DNA of 39,110 nt, from positions 29,295 to 68,404 of the forward strand of contig JADMJT010000001.1 in NCBI GenBank assembly GCA_018781585.1. The letters run 5' to 3'. The notes below the pieces were generated by a model. The model searched no databases, was not told the origin of the DNA, and saw only the letters and a program-made list of their open reading frames with translations. Positions 1 through 7,609 of this stretch are shown in pieces. Each line of letters begins with the position of its first letter. Position 1 is the stretch's first letter. This DNA comes from Burkholderiales bacterium. GTDB lineage: Bacteria; Pseudomonadota; Gammaproteobacteria; Burkholderiales; Thiobacteraceae. The position numbers were made by a program, and so were the translations under genes.

Positions 1-1
1 G

Positions 2-52
2 TGCGAATACAGCCCGGTGATGAGTCGCGTTCCGGCCAGCGTTGCGGGATAA
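2..52 (+). CDS. possible 3' end of an upstream gene
   Basis: Frame 2 at the left edge is open from the window start to a TAA at 50-52 and reads CEYSPVMSRVPASVAG. It could be the C-terminus of a gene that lies mostly outside the window. Sixteen codons are too few to identify a family, and the next 20 bases lead straight into a tandem repeat. This is a weak call. Confidence 0.2.
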   Translation, partial: CEYSPVMSRVPASVAG

Positions 53-71
53 ATGGAAAAGCGGTTAACCG

Positions 72-195
72 CGGAGTACACGGAGTACACGGAGTACACG
101 GAGGGCACGGAAGGCACGGAAGGCACGGAGTTTTAAAGTAATGTTTTTTACCCCTCAAGGGGGTATTGAAAATAACCTCTGTGTACTCCGTGGTG
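72..195. repeat. 9-bp tandem array with inverted partner arm (CACGGAG-type repeat)
   Basis: Bases 72-130 hold about 6.6 head-to-tail copies of a 9-bp unit: three CGGAGTACA, one CGGAGGGCA, two CGGAAGGCA, then CGGAG. The opposite orientation of the same motif appears at 175-195 (CTCTGTGTACTCCGTGGTGA). Between them a small hairpin TACCCC-TCAAG-GGGGTA lies at 149-165. The whole block could fold as one long stem. A second copy of the family is at 35269-35347 and a diverged relative at 29757-29860. It lies downstream of the gene that ends at 213. Confidence 0.8.
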
Positions 196-212
196 AAAAA
201 ATAATTGCAGGC

Positions 213-1046
213 TTAAGCAAACAAGCTCACCGGCAAGGGCAATGCACCGCGCGCCTCGTCGCGGCTGAGATGCTTCAAATGCCCAGTGCGTTCCGGGCAC
301 GCAAAATCCGCGCGCCAGCAGGGCGCTTCTCCCACCAGCAAGCGGTTGATCTGCGGCAGGCGTGCCGCAGTCTCGGTGACGTAATAATCAAAGCGCCGTG
401 TCAGATGCCGATCCAGGCTCGCCGCGCCAACATACAGCATGCGGTGTGCGCGGCTCCCATATAAAAAGGCCGTCGCATGCCGCAAATAAACCAGTGCACG
501 CTCGGCTTCCGCGATATCGCAATCAAACTCGGCTGTGATGTATTGGGCAAGTATTGCATGGTGATCTCGCAGCAAACGTGGCGGCATCGCGAACAGATGA
601 TGCGCAATGTGTGCATCCATCGCCCACTCGGACATCGCATGCGTGACCATGGGTAACTTCAACCACATGCGCTCATGCGCCGGGACGAAGTGATTGTGGG
701 CGATGATGTCAACGAACAAGTGGCTGGCATAGCCCAATGCGATGGCGCGCGCCTCGTCGCTCTCGGCACGCGCCAGCAGACCCGCGGCCTGCTCCCAGTG
801 GTGGGAATCCTCGAAGGCTTCGGTTTTCGCACTGCGCCCCACCAGCGCAAGATCGGGCAGGCAGGAGCCGGCCAGCACCAGATGCGGCAAACGCTTCGCC
901 GCCGCGCGCAAACGCGGATCCAATAAGGGTACCGCCCACAACAGCAACTGCGAAAAATACAGATGCGTGGCCAACCCCCAGGCAAGCGCTTCCGCGCTGT
1001 GGAGTAGCAGGGGAATCAAAATAAACAGCCAGGGTCTTTGACGCAT
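213..1046 (-). CDS. zinc-dependent phospholipase C-like protein
   Basis: A 277-residue protein that fits the zinc-dependent phospholipase C family (PF00882 type). It has a hydrophobic N-terminal stretch of about 20 residues ending in ALAWG, consistent with a signal peptide. In this family a Trp near the mature N-terminus and spaced His/Asp residues bind zinc. Candidate ligands seen here are the early TH, PDLALVG, DSHHW and the SHLFVDIIAHNHF segment around residues 107-120. The substrate cannot be deduced; many bacterial members are uncharacterised. It is divergent from the kinase at 1171 and stands alone on its strand. The start is the ATG at 1046, which places the signal peptide at the very N-terminus. 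Confidence 0.7.
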   Translation of the reverse strand: MRQRPWLFILIPLLLHSAEALAWGLATHLYFSQLLLWAVPLLDPRLRAAAKRLPHLVLAGSCLPDLALVGRSAKTEAFEDSHHWEQAAGLLARAESDEARAIALGYASHLFVDIIAHNHFVPAHERMWLKLPMVTHAMSEWAMDAHIAHHLFAMPPRLLRDHHAILAQYITAEFDCDIAEAERALVYLRHATAFLYGSRAHRMLYVGAASLDRHLTRRFDYYVTETAARLPQINRLLVGEAPCWRADFACPERTGHLKHLSRDEARGALPLPVSLFA

Positions 1047-1170
1047 GGCCGCACTCTAAATCGCAAATACGAAGCCGGCGTTGCAGTTAGGTGATCTTTC
1101 TATGACAAGGCATGCGTTAAATACGTTAAACTTTAACGATTCATTACGTTTTCAATTCAGGGGGAAATGC

Positions 1171-2103
1171 ATGCGCACGCTGATTTGCGGATCGCTCGCC
1201 TACGACACCATTATGGTGTTCCGCGATCAATTCAAGAACCATATCCTGCCGGATAAAATTCAAATCCTGAATGTATCGTTCCTGGTGCCGGATATGCGGC
1301 GTGAATTCGGCGGCTGCGCCGGCAATATCGCGTTCAATCTCAATCTTTTGGGCGGGCAACCGGTGATCATGGCCACGGTGGGGGATGATTTTGGCCCCTA
1401 TGCTTCGCGCCTCGCGCGTTTGGGTTTGGAATCAACGCATGTGCGATCAATTGGCGATACCTTTACCGCGCAAGCCTTCATCACCACGGATCTGGACGAT
1501 AATCAGATCACCGCCTTCCACCCCGGCGCGATGAATTATTCCCATGAGAATAGCGTCACTGATGCGCAAGGCATCCGGCTGGGCATCATCGCCCCCGATG
1601 GCCGCGATGGCATGTTGGAACATGCGCGCCAGTTTCATGAAGCGGGTATCCCTTTTGTGTTCGATCCGGGCCAAGGATTACCGATGTTTAATGGAGAAGC
1701 GTTGCGGCAGTTTGTCGAATTGGCGGACTATGTGGCGCTCAACGACTACGAAGCGCAACTGATACAAGACCGTACCGGCCAAACCCTGGCGGAACTTTCC
1801 AAGCGGGTGAAGGCCTTAATTGTGACCCTGGGTGCCAACGGTTCCGCTATCTATATTGATGGTAAACCGATCGATATCGCCCCCGTTAAAGCTAAGCAGG
1901 TGGTTGATCCGACCGGTTGTGGCGATGCTTACCGCAGTGGATTGCTGTATGGCATCGTAAACGACTTCGATTGGCCCACGACCGGCAAACTGGCCAGTGT
2001 CATGGGTGCACTGAAAGTTGCGCAGCGCGGCGCACAAAACCACGGCCTGCCGCCCGGCGAACTATCGCATCAGCTCCAAACAGAATTCGGCATCACCCTT
2101 TAA
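1171..2103 (+). CDS. PfkB-family kinase (adenosine kinase-like)
   Basis: A 310-residue ribokinase/PfkB fold kinase that should phosphorylate a sugar or nucleoside with ATP. The N-terminus GSLAYDTIM and the glycine-rich FGGCAGNIAFNL are the substrate-side signature. DPTGCGDAYRSG near residue 248 is the C-terminal PfkB signature carrying the catalytic Asp and anion hole; the usual GAGD is GCGD here. The subfamily with LPDKI..LNVSFLVPDMRREFGGCAGN is generally annotated as adenosine kinase, so the substrate is inferred. The ATG at 1171 follows AGGGGGA; an upstream in-frame TTG at 1081 is rejected. The lipoprotein gene follows 17 bp downstream. Confidence 0.8.
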   Translation: MRTLICGSLAYDTIMVFRDQFKNHILPDKIQILNVSFLVPDMRREFGGCAGNIAFNLNLLGGQPVIMATVGDDFGPYASRLARLGLESTHVRSIGDTFTAQAFITTDLDDNQITAFHPGAMNYSHENSVTDAQGIRLGIIAPDGRDGMLEHARQFHEAGIPFVFDPGQGLPMFNGEALRQFVELADYVALNDYEAQLIQDRTGQTLAELSKRVKALIVTLGANGSAIYIDGKPIDIAPVKAKQVVDPTGCGDAYRSGLLYGIVNDFDWPTTGKLASVMGALKVAQRGAQNHGLPPGELSHQLQTEFGITL

Positions 2104-2120
2104 CTATGGAGAAGAAGATC

Positions 2121-2582
2121 ATGCAAACCCTCACCCAACTCGGACTCGCCGCCGTATTGTTCGCCAGCGTATTCCTCGCCGGCTGCCCCGCCAGCACCTC
2201 GGGCGGCGCCTATAGCCGCGAGCAGGCGCGCACCCCGCAAGAAGTACAAATGGGCGTGGTAGAAAGCGTGCGCGAAGTGCAAATCGAAGGCACCAAGACG
2301 CCGATCGGCCCAGCGGCCGGCGCGGTAGTCGGCGGAGTGGCAGGCAGCAGCGTCGGACGCGGTAAAGGCAGCACCATCGGCACCGTCATCGGCGCCGTTG
2401 CCGGTGGACTAGCCGGCGGGGCCCTTGAAGAAGGGGTTACTCGCTCTAAAGGTTTGGAAATCACCGTCAAACTAGATAACGGTAAGTTTATCGCCGTTAC
2501 CCAAGCGGCGGACGAAGTGTTCCGTCCCGGTGAGCGTATCCGGGTGCTGACCGGCGGCGGCGTTACCCGCGTCACGCATTAA
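2121..2582 (+). CDS. glycine-zipper 2TM outer-membrane lipoprotein (SlyB-like)
   Basis: A 153-residue lipoprotein. The N-terminus is a signal peptide ending in a lipobox (FLAGC), so Cys is the predicted lipidated residue near position 25. The middle carries two Gly-rich helices (GPAAGAVVGGVAGSSVGRGKG and GTVIGAVAGGLAGGALEE) typical of the glycine-zipper 2TM domain of SlyB and related proteins. The C-terminus (KLDNGKFIAVTQ..FRPGERIRVLTG) is the small beta domain seen in the same family. Likely role is envelope integrity; this is inferred from the family. The start at 2121 is preferred over 2106 because GGAG at 2108-2111 is 9 bp upstream. Tag follows 9 bp later. Confidence 0.85.
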   Translation: MQTLTQLGLAAVLFASVFLAGCPASTSGGAYSREQARTPQEVQMGVVESVREVQIEGTKTPIGPAAGAVVGGVAGSSVGRGKGSTIGTVIGAVAGGLAGGALEEGVTRSKGLEITVKLDNGKFIAVTQAADEVFRPGERIRVLTGGGVTRVTH

Positions 2583-2591
2583 TCTCCTCGC

Positions 2592-3191
2592 ATGCAAGCA
2601 GCGGTTCGCTGCGAATGGTGCGGCAGCGATCCGCTCTATGTCGCGTATCACGACCAAGAGTGGGGCGTGCCGTCACACGACGATGCGCACCTATTCGAAA
2701 TGCTGATTCTGGAAGGCCAGCAAGCGGGGTTAAGCTGGATCACCATTCTCAAAAAGCGTGAAAATTTTCGTGAAGCCTTGGACAGCTTCGATCCCGAGCG
2801 CATCGCGCGCTTTACGCCAGCGCACATCGAAAAACTCATGGGCAACGCCGGTATTATCCGCAACCGACTCAAGCTCAATGCAGCGGTAAAAAACGCGCGC
2901 GCCTACCTGGCCGCACAGGAAGCATTCGGCGGCTTCGACCGCTACGTCTGGTCTTTCGTCAACGGCCAACCGATTCAACACAACCTGCAGTCCTTGGCGC
3001 AACTCCCCGCCACTTCGCCCGAAGCCGACGCCATGAGCCGCGCGCTCAAGCAGCGCGGGTTTACCTTTGTCGGTCCAACCATCTGCTATGCCTTCATGCA
3101 GGCGGTGGGGATGGTCAATGATCATGTGTGTGCGTGTGATCGTTACGCTGCGATTTGTGCCCTGGGGAATAGTCCAGTCCAAGTTCCATAG
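2592..3191 (+). CDS. tag: DNA-3-methyladenine glycosylase I
   Basis: A 199-residue Tag, the constitutive base-excision glycosylase that removes 3-methyladenine from alkylated DNA. It aligns through its length with the E. coli enzyme: RCEWC..DPLYVAYHDQEWGVP at the start, then LFEMLILEGQQAGLSW containing the catalytic-pocket Glu, ILKKRENFREA and a C-terminal NDHVCAC. The zinc snap of the family uses an N-terminal Cys and His (C7 and H20 here) and C-terminal His and Cys in the NDHVCAC segment, all present. It is closely spaced behind the lipoprotein gene and may be co-transcribed. No clear ribosome-binding site is seen before the ATG. Confidence 0.95.
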   Translation: MQAAVRCEWCGSDPLYVAYHDQEWGVPSHDDAHLFEMLILEGQQAGLSWITILKKRENFREALDSFDPERIARFTPAHIEKLMGNAGIIRNRLKLNAAVKNARAYLAAQEAFGGFDRYVWSFVNGQPIQHNLQSLAQLPATSPEADAMSRALKQRGFTFVGPTICYAFMQAVGMVNDHVCACDRYAAICALGNSPVQVP

Positions 3192-3224
3192 GCAGCAGAA
3201 ACCTAAGCGCGCTAATATCCGCCT

Positions 3225-4475
3225 ATGAACGAAAAGATCGACGTCGCCGAGCTGCAAACCGGCATGTTCGTGGCCGAGCTGGATCGGCCATGGCTGGACA
3301 CGCCCTTTCTGTTCCAGGGCTTTCTCATTGAGACCGACGATGAGATCGCGCAATTGCGCCACTATTGTCAACATGTCTTGATTGACCCCCTGCGCAGCAT
3401 CGGGTGGGACGCCTGGCACGACACCCGCGAACGCAAAGAGGCGCTACGCCGCCTGGAGATGGCCCCCTTGCCGCTTTCGCTTGCAGAAGCACGCCTGGGA
3501 GGCCACCTTAATCGCTACCCTGACCTCGTCCAGCTTGAAGAAGAACTGCCCCGCGCCAAGCAAATCCACCATCAAGCGGAGCAGGCAGTGCAACAATTGT
3601 TCGAGGAGCTTCAGCAGCATGGAACCACCAACCTTGAACGGGCGCACGAGGTGATGGACGGTATGGTGGAAAGCATTATTAGCAACCCGGATGCGCTCGC
3701 CTTGCTAAGCCGCGTGAAGCGTGCCAGCACCTATGTGTATGCGCGCTCGGTCAGTGTCGCCATCAATATGCTGTTGTTCGGGCGCCATCTGGGTTTTCCG
3801 CGTGACCATATGCATCTTCTGGGTGCAGCCGGACTCTTGCTTGACGTTGGCACAGCCAAAATACCATCCGGTATTTTGAGCAAGAATGGCCGGCTCACCA
3901 CTGATGAATATGAAACCATTAAGCATCACATCCCCTTCGGCCTCGAGATGCTGCGCGAATCCAAGGGCGTATCGGAAAAACTGCTCAACATCGTCGCCTG
4001 CCATCATGAACGAGAAGATGGCAGCGGCTATCCGCATGGCCTGCGCGGCGCGCAAATTGGCGTACCGGGGAAAATGGCCGCCATCGTAGATTGCTATGAC
4101 GCGCTCACCAGCGAGCGGCCTTACGCGCGATCCTTCTCGCCTTATGAAGCGCTCCAGCATTTGTATGATTGGCGCCATCATTTGTTTCACACAGAACTGG
4201 TCGAGCAATTTGTTCAGTGTTTGGGAATTTATCCGGTCGGCAGCCTGGTGGAATTAAATTCGGGCGAAGTGGCCGTGGTATTGGCGCACAATCGGGTGCG
4301 GCGTTTGAAACCGCGCGTATTGGTGATTTTAGATGCGGCAAAACAACCCTACGGCGCACCGGTGCCCTTGGATTTGCTCACCGCGCCGAAGCGCGCGGGC
4401 GACCAATCCTACGAAATCGCCCGCGCGCTCGAGCATGGCATGTACGGCATCGATCCACGTGACTATTACCTATAG
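3225..4475 (+). CDS. DUF3391 / HD-GYP protein with altered HD pair
   Basis: A 416-residue cytoplasmic protein. Residues 1-130 match the DUF3391 module often placed before HD-GYP domains; about 150-360 is HD-GYP. Conserved parts are KIPSGILSKNGRLT, HHEREDGSGYP (260-270, GYP present) and DALTSERPY (292-300). HD-GYP enzymes hydrolyse c-di-GMP using a bimetal or trimetal centre. The usual HDIGK is LDVGT here, so the metal-binding His is Leu206 while Asp207 remains, and the usual lysine is missing. The upstream helix residue that is often His or Glu is Arg in this reading. Activity may be reduced or lost; it could be a c-di-GMP sensor. The EAL gene starts 10 bp after it, suggesting an operon. A TAATAT box lies just upstream of the start. 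Confidence 0.85.
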   Translation: MNEKIDVAELQTGMFVAELDRPWLDTPFLFQGFLIETDDEIAQLRHYCQHVLIDPLRSIGWDAWHDTRERKEALRRLEMAPLPLSLAEARLGGHLNRYPDLVQLEEELPRAKQIHHQAEQAVQQLFEELQQHGTTNLERAHEVMDGMVESIISNPDALALLSRVKRASTYVYARSVSVAINMLLFGRHLGFPRDHMHLLGAAGLLLDVGTAKIPSGILSKNGRLTTDEYETIKHHIPFGLEMLRESKGVSEKLLNIVACHHEREDGSGYPHGLRGAQIGVPGKMAAIVDCYDALTSERPYARSFSPYEALQHLYDWRHHLFHTELVEQFVQCLGIYPVGSLVELNSGEVAVVLAHNRVRRLKPRVLVILDAAKQPYGAPVPLDLLTAPKRAGDQSYEIARALEHGMYGIDPRDYYL

Positions 4476-4485
4476 AAAATCCCGC

Positions 4486-5760
4486 ATGCCCTTGATCCCG
4501 AATCACCTGATTTGCCTGGACGCCCTGGACGAGGCATTGCGAGAAGCGGCGGCCCAATCACGTCCCCTGGGCATTTGCCTACTCTGGCTCGATAGCGTTT
4601 ATCGCATCGATGCACTCTTCGGTTACCGTGCGGGCGACACGGTATGCGCCCAATCCCTGACGCACCTAAAAAGTATCCTCAAGGAAGCGGATCAAGTTTT
4701 TCGTGTCGGGCGCAGCGAGATAGCCTGCCTGCTACCCACCCTTTCGAATGAGACGCAAGCGGTGTTGGCCGCCCACAAAATCATCCGCACCCTTGGCAGC
4801 CAGCTCACGCTTGATCAATACTCGGTGCACAGCGAACCCTACGTGGGCGTCGCGCTGTTCCCGGCCCACGGTCAGGGCGCGGACACCCTGCTCCAACGCG
4901 CCAGCAGTGCGCTGCGCGAAGCGCGAATCAGAAAGGAACCCGTTTTTATTTACAGCAACGAAGCCGATACGGCAACGCAGTTACAGTTGCAGCTACAAAC
5001 TGATCTACGCCACGCGCTGGACGAAAATGTGCTCACCCTGAATCATCAACCCCAAACTGATTTACGAACTGGACGCGTGGTAGGCGTGGAGGCGCTGAGC
5101 CGGTGGCATTCGCCCCTCCGCGGCGCAGTATCACCCGCGATCTTCATCCCGGCCGCAGAAGCGGCGGGTTTGATGCACCGCCTCACCGTACGGGTCTTGA
5201 ACATGGCGCTGCGCGAGCTTCAAGAGTTGCAGCCCGCTGCTCAGGATCTGTCCATCAGCATCAATCTTTCCGCCCACGATTTGATCCAAGCCGAGCTGCC
5301 GGCGTTGCTCACGCAGGCGCTCAGCACCTGGGGCGTACCGCCTGAGCAAGTGGTGATGGAAATTACTGAAACCGCCATCATGGATGACCAGCGCGCCCGG
5401 GCGACCACGCTGGAACGTCTAAAAGAGATCGGCGTGCAATTGGCGATTGACGACTTCGGCACCGGCTATTCCTCGCTGGCGCGGCTCAAGTATTTGCCGG
5501 TGGACGAACTAAAAATAGACGTCAGCTTCATTCGGCATATGTTGCACGACATCCGCGACGAAAATATCGTGCGCTCGATCATTGATCTGGCGCATCACCT
5601 CAAGCTGCGCGTGGTAGCTGAAGGCGTGGAGGACGATGCTACGTTGCAACGTTTGATCGACATGGGTTGCGATGTAGCCCAAGGTTATTTTTTGAGCCCC
5701 CCACTGCCGTTAGAACAATGTCGATCCTGGCTAATAAAATCCGGCCTCGACTATCGATAA
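4486..5760 (+). CDS. degenerate GGDEF / intact EAL c-di-GMP phosphodiesterase
   Basis: A 424-residue cytoplasmic protein with no membrane segments. Residues about 25-165 are a GGDEF fold whose active motif is degraded (VGRSEIACLL at 74-83 instead of GGDEF), so cyclase activity is not expected; it may be regulatory. Residues about 170-420 form an EAL domain with the full catalytic set visible: VEALSRW (E202), N260, E292 in EITET, DDFGTGYSS (D322, D323), K343, E379 in AEGVE and Q399. It should therefore hydrolyse c-di-GMP to pGpG. The ATG at 4486 is 10 bp after the HD-GYP stop, and two turnover-type proteins in tandem suggest local lowering of c-di-GMP. An upstream extension of the frame into the HD-GYP gene was rejected. 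Confidence 0.88.
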   Translation: MPLIPNHLICLDALDEALREAAAQSRPLGICLLWLDSVYRIDALFGYRAGDTVCAQSLTHLKSILKEADQVFRVGRSEIACLLPTLSNETQAVLAAHKIIRTLGSQLTLDQYSVHSEPYVGVALFPAHGQGADTLLQRASSALREARIRKEPVFIYSNEADTATQLQLQLQTDLRHALDENVLTLNHQPQTDLRTGRVVGVEALSRWHSPLRGAVSPAIFIPAAEAAGLMHRLTVRVLNMALRELQELQPAAQDLSISINLSAHDLIQAELPALLTQALSTWGVPPEQVVMEITETAIMDDQRARATTLERLKEIGVQLAIDDFGTGYSSLARLKYLPVDELKIDVSFIRHMLHDIRDENIVRSIIDLAHHLKLRVVAEGVEDDATLQRLIDMGCDVAQGYFLSPPLPLEQCRSWLIKSGLDYR

Positions 5761-5826
5761 TTTTATATTGCATGATTGGGGCACTTATTGGCGCCTCAGG
5801 CAATACTGAATCCCCCCTTTGCCGCA

Positions 5827-5880
5827 CCGTCATCAAACCGTCATCGATATGTCATTTCGCTGCCACCCTTTCTCCGTAAT
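5827..5880 (+). promoter_or_regulatory. Pho box array and promoter upstream of olsBA
   Basis: Four 7-bp half-sites recur with an exact 11-bp period: CCGTCAT (5827-5833), CCGTCAT (5838-5844), ATGTCAT (5849-5855) and CTGCCAC (5860-5866), each separated by 4 bp. The PhoB consensus is CTGTCAT-N4-CTGTCAT, so this reads as two tandem Pho boxes on the coding strand. A -10-like CGTAAT lies at 5875-5880, at the distance expected when the Pho box replaces the -35 element. PhoB activation in phosphate starvation is inferred from this spacing. Confidence 0.75.
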
Positions 5881-5912
5881 GTGCCCTCGTCTAAACCACG
5901 ATGAGGATCATC

Positions 5913-6668
5913 ATGCTAAGAGAAGACTATCACCTGCTGGTCGAGCGAAAAGCGCCGCGTCTGACTGTCTCGTTCGCACAAAGCGAGGAGCAGGTGCGCG
6001 AAGCTCAGCGCCTGCGCTATCAAGTGTTTTGTGAGGAAATGGGAGCGCAGATCAATACGCTGGAGCCGGGCATTGATAGGGATATTTTCGATCCCTATTG
6101 CGAACATTTACTGGTGCGTGACCATGATACCTTGGAAGTCGTCGGCACCTACCGCGTGCTGAATCCGGCGCAAGCGCGTAAGATTGGCAGTTATTATGCG
6201 GAAACGGAATTTGATCTCACTCGCCTCTCGCATCTGAGTGATCGCATGGTGGAAGTAGGGCGCTCCTGCGTCCATCCCGCGTACCGCAACGGCGCAACCA
6301 TCGCGCTACTTTGGTCGGGTGTATTAAATTACATGCGGCAACACGGCTACGATTACCTGATCGGCTGCGCCAGTATTGGCATGGCCGATGGCGGGCACAC
6401 CGCAGCCAGTATCTACCGCCGCTTGAGCCTGGAACATATGAGCCCGATTGAATGGCGGGTATTCCCGCGCAATGGGCTCTCACTGGATGCGCTGGACAGC
6501 ACCATGAACGCGCCGCTGCCGCCTTTGATTAAGGGCTATATGCGCCTGGGTTGCTATGTCTGCGGCGAGCCAGCGTGGGATCCACATTTCAACACCGCGG
6601 ATCTGCTGGTGATGCTGCCGATGTCGCTCATCGATCAACGTTATGCGAGGCATTTTTTCGAACGCTAG
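5913..6668 (+). CDS. olsB: L-ornithine N-alpha-acyltransferase (first step of ornithine lipid synthesis)
   Basis: A 251-residue GNAT-fold acyltransferase of the OlsB type, which transfers a 3-hydroxyacyl chain from acyl-ACP to the alpha-amino group of ornithine to make lyso-ornithine lipid. Visible family features are EEQVREAQRLRYQVFCEEMGA near the N-terminus, VVGTYRVL, and MVEVGRSCVHPAYRNGATIALLW, the acyl donor site region. No membrane helix is obvious, as expected for a peripheral enzyme. The ATG at 5913 has GAGG 6 bp upstream; an in-frame ATG at 5901 lacks a binding site. The acyltransferase olsA follows 74 bp later, which makes the pathway assignment stronger. Pho boxes upstream suggest induction when phosphate is scarce. 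Confidence 0.85.
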   Translation: MLREDYHLLVERKAPRLTVSFAQSEEQVREAQRLRYQVFCEEMGAQINTLEPGIDRDIFDPYCEHLLVRDHDTLEVVGTYRVLNPAQARKIGSYYAETEFDLTRLSHLSDRMVEVGRSCVHPAYRNGATIALLWSGVLNYMRQHGYDYLIGCASIGMADGGHTAASIYRRLSLEHMSPIEWRVFPRNGLSLDALDSTMNAPLPPLIKGYMRLGCYVCGEPAWDPHFNTADLLVMLPMSLIDQRYARHFFER

Positions 6669-6739
6669 TGTAGTGTTTCATTCTAAACGGTGCTTTCAGA
6701 GCCCCCCAAAAACGCCATGACCGCAATGAAACACTACAC
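6668..6739. repeat. intercistronic 15-bp inverted repeat between olsB and olsA
   Basis: GTGTAGTGTTTCATT at 6668-6682 is repeated as an exact inverse at 6725-6739, with a 42-base loop. The left arm begins on the last base of the olsB stop codon and the right arm ends 3 bp before the olsA ATG, so it fills the intergenic space. No T-run follows, so it is not a standard terminator. It may stabilise or partition the mRNA, or be a small palindromic insertion. Confidence 0.8.
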
Positions 6740-6742
6740 CCG

Positions 6743-7609
6743 ATGATAGAAACACCGACCCCTGGCGCAATTCAGCTGCTGCGCATATTTCGCTTGGTTT
6801 TGCATCTGCTGCAAGGGGTAGTAACAGCGGGCACGTTGCTGCGCTTTGCCCGCGAGCCGCTGCGCAGCCGCATCATTCGTGCTTGGGCCGCCAAACTGCT
6901 GGTCATTCTCAATATTGAAGCCCGCGTGCAAGGCAATGTACCCACGCTGGCTACCCGTGGTGTCATGTTTGTCTCGAATCATGTTTCGTGGATGGATGTT
7001 TGGCTGCTGCAGTCCGTGCGCCCAGTGCGCTTTATCTCCAAAGCCGACGTGCGCAGCTGGCCCGTGGTGGGCTATTTGGCGCAAGCAGGCGGCACCTTGT
7101 TCATCCAGCGCGAGAAGCGCCACCACACCGCCGCCATTGTGGGGCAAGCGGAAGCGGTGTTGACACAAGGCGACTGCCTCGCCTTGTTCCCGGAAGGCAC
7201 CACCACCAACGGGTTACGGCTGCGCGCCTTTCACCCTTCGCTATTTCAAGTCGCGGTCGACCAAGGCAGCGCCATTACATTGGTGACGATCCGCTATGTA
7301 TTCGAAGATGGGCGGATCGACACCGCCCCCGCCTATGCTGACGAAATCACCATGCCCGAGTCGATGCGCGCCATCTTGGCGCGGCGCAAAATTATTGCGG
7401 AAGTAAATTATTTCGATATGATAGACGCGCGCGGAAAAACTCGGCGCGCACTCGCCTTGGAAGCCGAAGCCGCTATCGCAACTGCCTTGAACTTGCCAAT
7501 CCCGCACAAGACGTCTGGAAAACCTGCCGGTCTTCCAGCCGCAGCGCCGATAACTGCCCTCCCCACAGACAGCCCGTATCCAGCGCCACATGACGGCTCC
7601 CTACATTGA
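6743..7609 (+). CDS. olsA: lyso-ornithine lipid / 1-acylglycerol-3-phosphate acyltransferase
   Basis: A 288-residue PlsC-type acyltransferase. The catalytic HX4D box is NHVSWMD near residue 80, followed by the substrate motif [11 protein letters not shown] around 150. A hydrophobic segment near residues 10-35 anchors it to the inner membrane. In operon with olsB it most likely O-acylates lyso-ornithine lipid; PlsC activity on lysophosphatidate is the alternative, since OlsA enzymes can do both. The last 45 codons (Pro/Ala-rich tail) overlap the 3' end of apaH on the other strand by 137 bp and are not part of the usual acyltransferase core. Family members are commonly 240-270 residues, so this tail is an extension. 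Confidence 0.83.
   Translation: MIETPTPGAIQLLRIFRLVLHLLQGVVTAGTLLRFAREPLRSRIIRAWAAKLLVILNIEARVQGNVPTLATRGVMFVSNHVSWMDVWLLQSVRPVRFISKADVRSWPVVGYLAQAGGTLFIQREKRHHTAAIVGQAEAVLTQGDCLALFPEGTTTNGLRLRAFHPSLFQVAVDQGSAITLVTIRYVFEDGRIDTAPAYADEITMPESMRAILARRKIIAEVNYFDMIDARGKTRRALALEAEAAIATALNLPIPHKTSGKPAGLPAAAPITALPTDSPYPAPHDGSLH

Noticed and set aside
72-130. CRISPR array
   Set aside because: The 9-bp units are contiguous with no spacers, and no cas genes are present.
1081-1170. N-terminal extension of the PfkB kinase from a TTG
   Set aside because: The ATG at 1171 has a strong ribosome-binding site and begins the conserved GSLAYDTIM region; the extension has no family similarity.
2730-3419. 229-codon open frame opposite tag and the HD-GYP gene
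   Set aside because: It crosses two genuine genes and their gap without a start context or motifs.
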